NCBI GenBank assembly: GCA_041917055.1 | Contig: JAYRYJ010000001.1 | Span: 186,001 to 250,000 of the forward strand | DNA: 64,000 nt | Direction: 5' to 3' | Origin: Pseudaquidulcibacter sp041917055 | GTDB lineage: Bacteria > Pseudomonadota > Alphaproteobacteria > Caulobacterales > Aquidulcibacteraceae | Part shown: one piece after another, positions 61,450-64,000 of the stretch | How positions within the stretch are numbered: the stretch's first letter is position 1 | Layout: each line of letters opens with the position of its first letter | The notes under the pieces: generated by a model | Seen by the model: the letters and a program-made list of their open reading frames with translations, nothing else | Databases searched by the model: none | What the model was told of the DNA's origin: nothing | Made by a program: the position numbers and the translations under genes

Positions 61450-62022
61450 TTACTCTTTGGCACGCTCTACGTATGAACCGTCTTCGGTCATAATCACAAT
61501 TCTGGTTCCAGTGGTCAAATATGGTGGAACCATTGTGCGCACGCCGTTTGAAAGCATTGCGGGCTTATAAGACGAAGAAGCGGTTTGGCCTTTTACGGTT
61601 GGTTCGGTATCAACAATTTCCAAAACCACCCGTTGCGGCAAAGTGATGGAAAGGCAGGTTTCATTGAAAATCGTTAGCCAAACTTCCATATTTTCTTGAA
61701 GATAAACCGCGTCATCGCCAATAACATCTTTAGGAACAAACATTTGTTCGTAATTATCGGGGTTCATAAAGACAAAGCTCTCGCCATCGTCATACAAATA
61801 ATTGAATTTAATTTCTTCAACGAAGGCTTTTTCGACGCTATCAGTGGTTTTGAAACGTTCCGTAACTTTAATACCATCGGTGATGCGGCGCATTTCGACC
61901 TGTGTAACGGGTGTGCCTTTGCCAGGGTGAATATTTTGCGAATTCATAACGACATAAAGCTTGCCGTCTTCATGCTCAATAACATTGCCTTTACGAATTG
62001 ATGAGGCGATAACTTTTACCAT
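61450..62022 (-). CDS. efp: translation elongation factor P
   Basis: A 190-residue factor that rescues ribosomes stalled on polyproline. KOW-like domain 1 carries the modification loop HPGKGTPVTQVEMR, with the Lys that EpmA lysylates; two OB domains follow, with the C-terminal family pattern PYLTTGTRIVIMTEDGSYVER. The ATG at 62022 is the first with a GAGAGAA ribosome site and starts MVKVIASSIRKGN. It is divergent from epmA, 57 bases apart. Confidence 0.95.
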   Translation of the reverse strand: MVKVIASSIRKGNVIEHEDGKLYVVMNSQNIHPGKGTPVTQVEMRRITDGIKVTERFKTTDSVEKAFVEEIKFNYLYDDGESFVFMNPDNYEQMFVPKDVIGDDAVYLQENMEVWLTIFNETCLSITLPQRVVLEIVDTEPTVKGQTASSSYKPAMLSNGVRTMVPPYLTTGTRIVIMTEDGSYVERAKE

Positions 62023-62079
62023 AATTCTCTCTTTCGGTTTGGCGCGCAATAATCCAAACTGACTGAAAATTCAATTGTT

Positions 62080-63132
62080 TTGGTGTTTTTTGCTTTGGAC
62101 TATGATTACAAAGACAGACTTTCCGATAAAATGCCCTTCCTTAGGGCGCGCGCCAATGCGAAATCCGCCATACGGGCGTTTTTTGAAGCCAATGATTTTA
62201 CCGAAATTGAGACCCCACAATTGCAAATCTCACCCGGGAATGAGACGCATTTATTAGGGTTTTCAACCATTTGGACGCGCCCGGATTTAAGCGAAAAAGA
62301 AGTCTATTTCGCCACAAGCCCCGAATTTTCGCACAAAAAATTATTGGCTGCTGGCATGGCGCGCATCTATGAATTTGCGCGCGTATTTCGAAATCAAGAT
62401 CTTTCGCCAACGCACGCCCCCGAATTTACAATGTTGGAATGGTATCGAAGCAATGAAGCCTATGAAAGCGTAATCAAAGACACGCTTGAAATATGCAAAA
62501 CCGCCGCAATCGCCAATGGCACAGAGTTTTATCGTTTCAAGGGCAAAGAAATCCCAATCACAATTGCCCCTGTATTCTTGAAAGTGAAAGACGCATTTTC
62601 AAAATTTGCCGGCATCGAACTTTGTGATTGCCTTGACGAAAATGGAAATGGCCTGCGCGATAAATTCGCGGAATGCGCTATATTAGAGGGTATTAGCGTT
62701 AGTGAAAAAGACGATTGGTCTGATATTTTCAATAATGTCTTGATTGCAAAAATTGAACCGCATTTGGGTTTAGACGCGCCCACAATTTTCTATGAATATC
62801 CATTGCCCGAAGGCGCATTGGCGCAAAAATGCCGCCATGACTTGCGCTTTACCGAAAGGTTCGAACTTTATATCTGCGGCCTTGAAATCGCCAATGGTTT
62901 TGGTGAATTAATTGATGCGAAGGAACAAAGATTGCGATTTGAAAACTCAATGGCAAAACAAAAAGAAATTTATGGCCGTAGTTTTCCAATTGACGAAAAA
63001 CTATTGACGGCCCTAAATTATATGCAACCAACATCGGGAGTGGCGCTTGGTTTTGATAGATTGATTATGCTTATTAGCGGCGCACGAAATATTTTTGATA
63101 CTTTTTGGAATGAGTTTGAAATTGGGGATTAA
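62080..63132 (+). CDS. epmA: EF-P beta-lysylation aminoacyl-ligase EpmA (GenX/PoxA)
   Basis: A class II lysyl-tRNA-synthetase-like enzyme without the anticodon domain, which attaches (beta-)lysine to EF-P. Class II motif 1 lies near ETPQLQISPGNETHLLGF, motif 2 in YEFARVFRNQDLSPTHAPEF and motif 3 in GVALGFDRLIMLISG. The start is unclear: the frame opens at TTG 62080, with GTG 62083 and ATG 62131 inside; the segment before 62131 (YKDRLSDKMPFLRARA) aligns in type with family N-termini, so the start is probably upstream of it. EpmB, needed to make beta-lysine in E. coli, is not in the window. It ends directly before the hydrolase gene. Confidence 0.9.
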   Translation: MVFFALDYDYKDRLSDKMPFLRARANAKSAIRAFFEANDFTEIETPQLQISPGNETHLLGFSTIWTRPDLSEKEVYFATSPEFSHKKLLAAGMARIYEFARVFRNQDLSPTHAPEFTMLEWYRSNEAYESVIKDTLEICKTAAIANGTEFYRFKGKEIPITIAPVFLKVKDAFSKFAGIELCDCLDENGNGLRDKFAECAILEGISVSEKDDWSDIFNNVLIAKIEPHLGLDAPTIFYEYPLPEGALAQKCRHDLRFTERFELYICGLEIANGFGELIDAKEQRLRFENSMAKQKEIYGRSFPIDEKLLTALNYMQPTSGVALGFDRLIMLISGARNIFDTFWNEFEIGD

Positions 63133-63999
63133 ATGAGAAAAGAACACTATATCGAAGCCGATGATGGAATAAAATCTTATGTCCTCGAAATTGCGCCTGA
63201 TGGCCCGGAAAAAGCCTCGCCCGTATTTTGTCTTCATGGCCTAACGCGAAATCACAAGGATTTTGAGCCGATTTTTGATTTTTTGAGAGAAAGCGGTCGT
63301 AAGGTTTACGCAATTGATGTGCGCGGTCGCGGCCTGTCTGATTATGATTCAAACCCAATGAATTATAACCCTTTAAGATACGCCCAAGATGTTTTGGGCA
63401 TTATGGCGGCATTGGAAATTGAAAATGCGGTGTTTATCGGCACTTCAATGGGCGGGCTTATTTCTATGGTTATTGCCATGTTCGCACCGCAAAAAATTTG
63501 CGGCTTGGTTCTTAATGATGTCGGTCCCGAATTAAACCCTGTCGGCATTTCGCGCATTCGTGATTATGTCGGCCTGAATATGGAATTTCCGGATTTTGAG
63601 ACTGCCCTTAAATCCATAAAATCCATTAATGGTCGCGCCTATCCTTTACGCGCCGAAGATAATGAATTTTGGCGAAATTTTGCCAATAGGATTGTGAAAC
63701 CCACGCAAACCGGCGTCACCTATGCCTATGATGCCAATATCAGGCAGGTCTTAACCATGGGCAATCCTGACGATCCGCCGCCGAACCTATGGCCACAGTT
63801 TTCGGCAATTCCCGATATTCCCATGGGCCTCATCATAGGTGAAATTTCCGATGTTATTAGCAAAGATTTAGTCGCTAAAATGCAAGAAGCGCGACCCAAT
63901 CTAAAAATTGCGAAAGTGCCGAATATCGGACACGCACCAATTCTTGATGAAGCCCAACCTAAGGAATTGATAAAAGCCATACTTGATACTGCAAATTAG
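63133..63999 (+). CDS. alpha/beta hydrolase
   Basis: A 288-residue alpha/beta-hydrolase-fold enzyme. The oxyanion segment CLHGLTRNHKDFEP, the Asp-rich DVRGRGLSDYD, the nucleophile elbow GTSMGG (near residue 113) and the catalytic His in PNIGHAPILDE are visible, so the triad is complete. The substrate is unknown; a cytoplasmic esterase or lactonase-like role is typical. The ATG at 63133 follows the epmA stop at once, so the two form an operon. The gene is complete, ending one base before the window edge. Confidence 0.88.
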   Translation: MRKEHYIEADDGIKSYVLEIAPDGPEKASPVFCLHGLTRNHKDFEPIFDFLRESGRKVYAIDVRGRGLSDYDSNPMNYNPLRYAQDVLGIMAALEIENAVFIGTSMGGLISMVIAMFAPQKICGLVLNDVGPELNPVGISRIRDYVGLNMEFPDFETALKSIKSINGRAYPLRAEDNEFWRNFANRIVKPTQTGVTYAYDANIRQVLTMGNPDDPPPNLWPQFSAIPDIPMGLIIGEISDVISKDLVAKMQEARPNLKIAKVPNIGHAPILDEAQPKELIKAILDTAN

Positions 64000-64000
64000 T

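Overview
The window looks like chromosomal DNA of a low-to-moderate GC alphaproteobacterium, most likely a dimorphic Caulobacterales/Hyphomonadaceae-type lineage. The support is a GcrA cell-cycle regulator, tandem TTAA-N7-TTAA (CtrA-type) boxes, a cluster of GANTC sites upstream of dnaA, an alphaproteobacterial LexA box (GTTC-N7-GTTC) in front of imuA, and TimA/MltA/Smr and DUF484-XerC pairs typical of the class. Genus and species cannot be fixed from the sequence alone. No rRNA, tRNA, CRISPR array, transposase or prophage was recognised.

Layout: 1-4.1 kb housekeeping (5'-end-containing part of glpK, zinc-finger protein, GST, EamA exporter, SDR). 4.2-5.0 kb a LuxR solo. 5.1-11 kb the SOS mutasome imuA-imuB-dnaE2 (minus strand) behind a LexA box; its coding regions carry three in-frame GC-rich palindromic elements, with a fourth half-copy between imuB and dnaE2. 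11.5-18.6 kb a CecR-YbhGFSR-type ABC-2 exporter operon ending in its own NodT-like outer membrane factor. 18.7-26.3 kb a divergent island joining sulfide:quinone oxidoreductase, a TolC-like channel and a DUF2892 protein to a rhodanese, an adaptor and an RND pump. 26.8-36.8 kb minus-strand housekeeping (beta-CASP hydrolase, tsaD, DUF442, smr-mltA-timA, CoA lyase, xerC-DUF484) with one plus-strand serine hydrolase. 37-48.3 kb a beta-glucan utilisation locus: GH1 beta-glucosidase divergent from LacI, a GH144-like enzyme, an ABC sugar importer and a large discoidin/(alpha/alpha)6 protein around one LacI operator. 48.4-55.3 kb GntR, polA, M20 peptidase, TetR and two paralogous lipoproteins. 55.6-64 kb dnaA with a possible origin region, ydcH, gcrA, fabI, two small proteins, efp/epmA and an alpha/beta hydrolase.

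Two repeat systems stand out. The first is a dispersed intergenic family of long imperfect palindromes (outer arms about 20 nt, core hairpin AAGGTCTTTATGG...CCATAAAGACCTT) with about eight copies or remnants, mostly at operon 3' ends and often between convergent genes. The second is the GC-rich palindrome family found only in the imuAB-dnaE2 cassette. The most notable system-level ideas are the sulfide/persulfide-linked RND efflux island, the glucan locus with an unassigned glycosidase, and a 39-codon reading frame preceded by two CtrA-type boxes and a perfect 8-5-8 inverted repeat.
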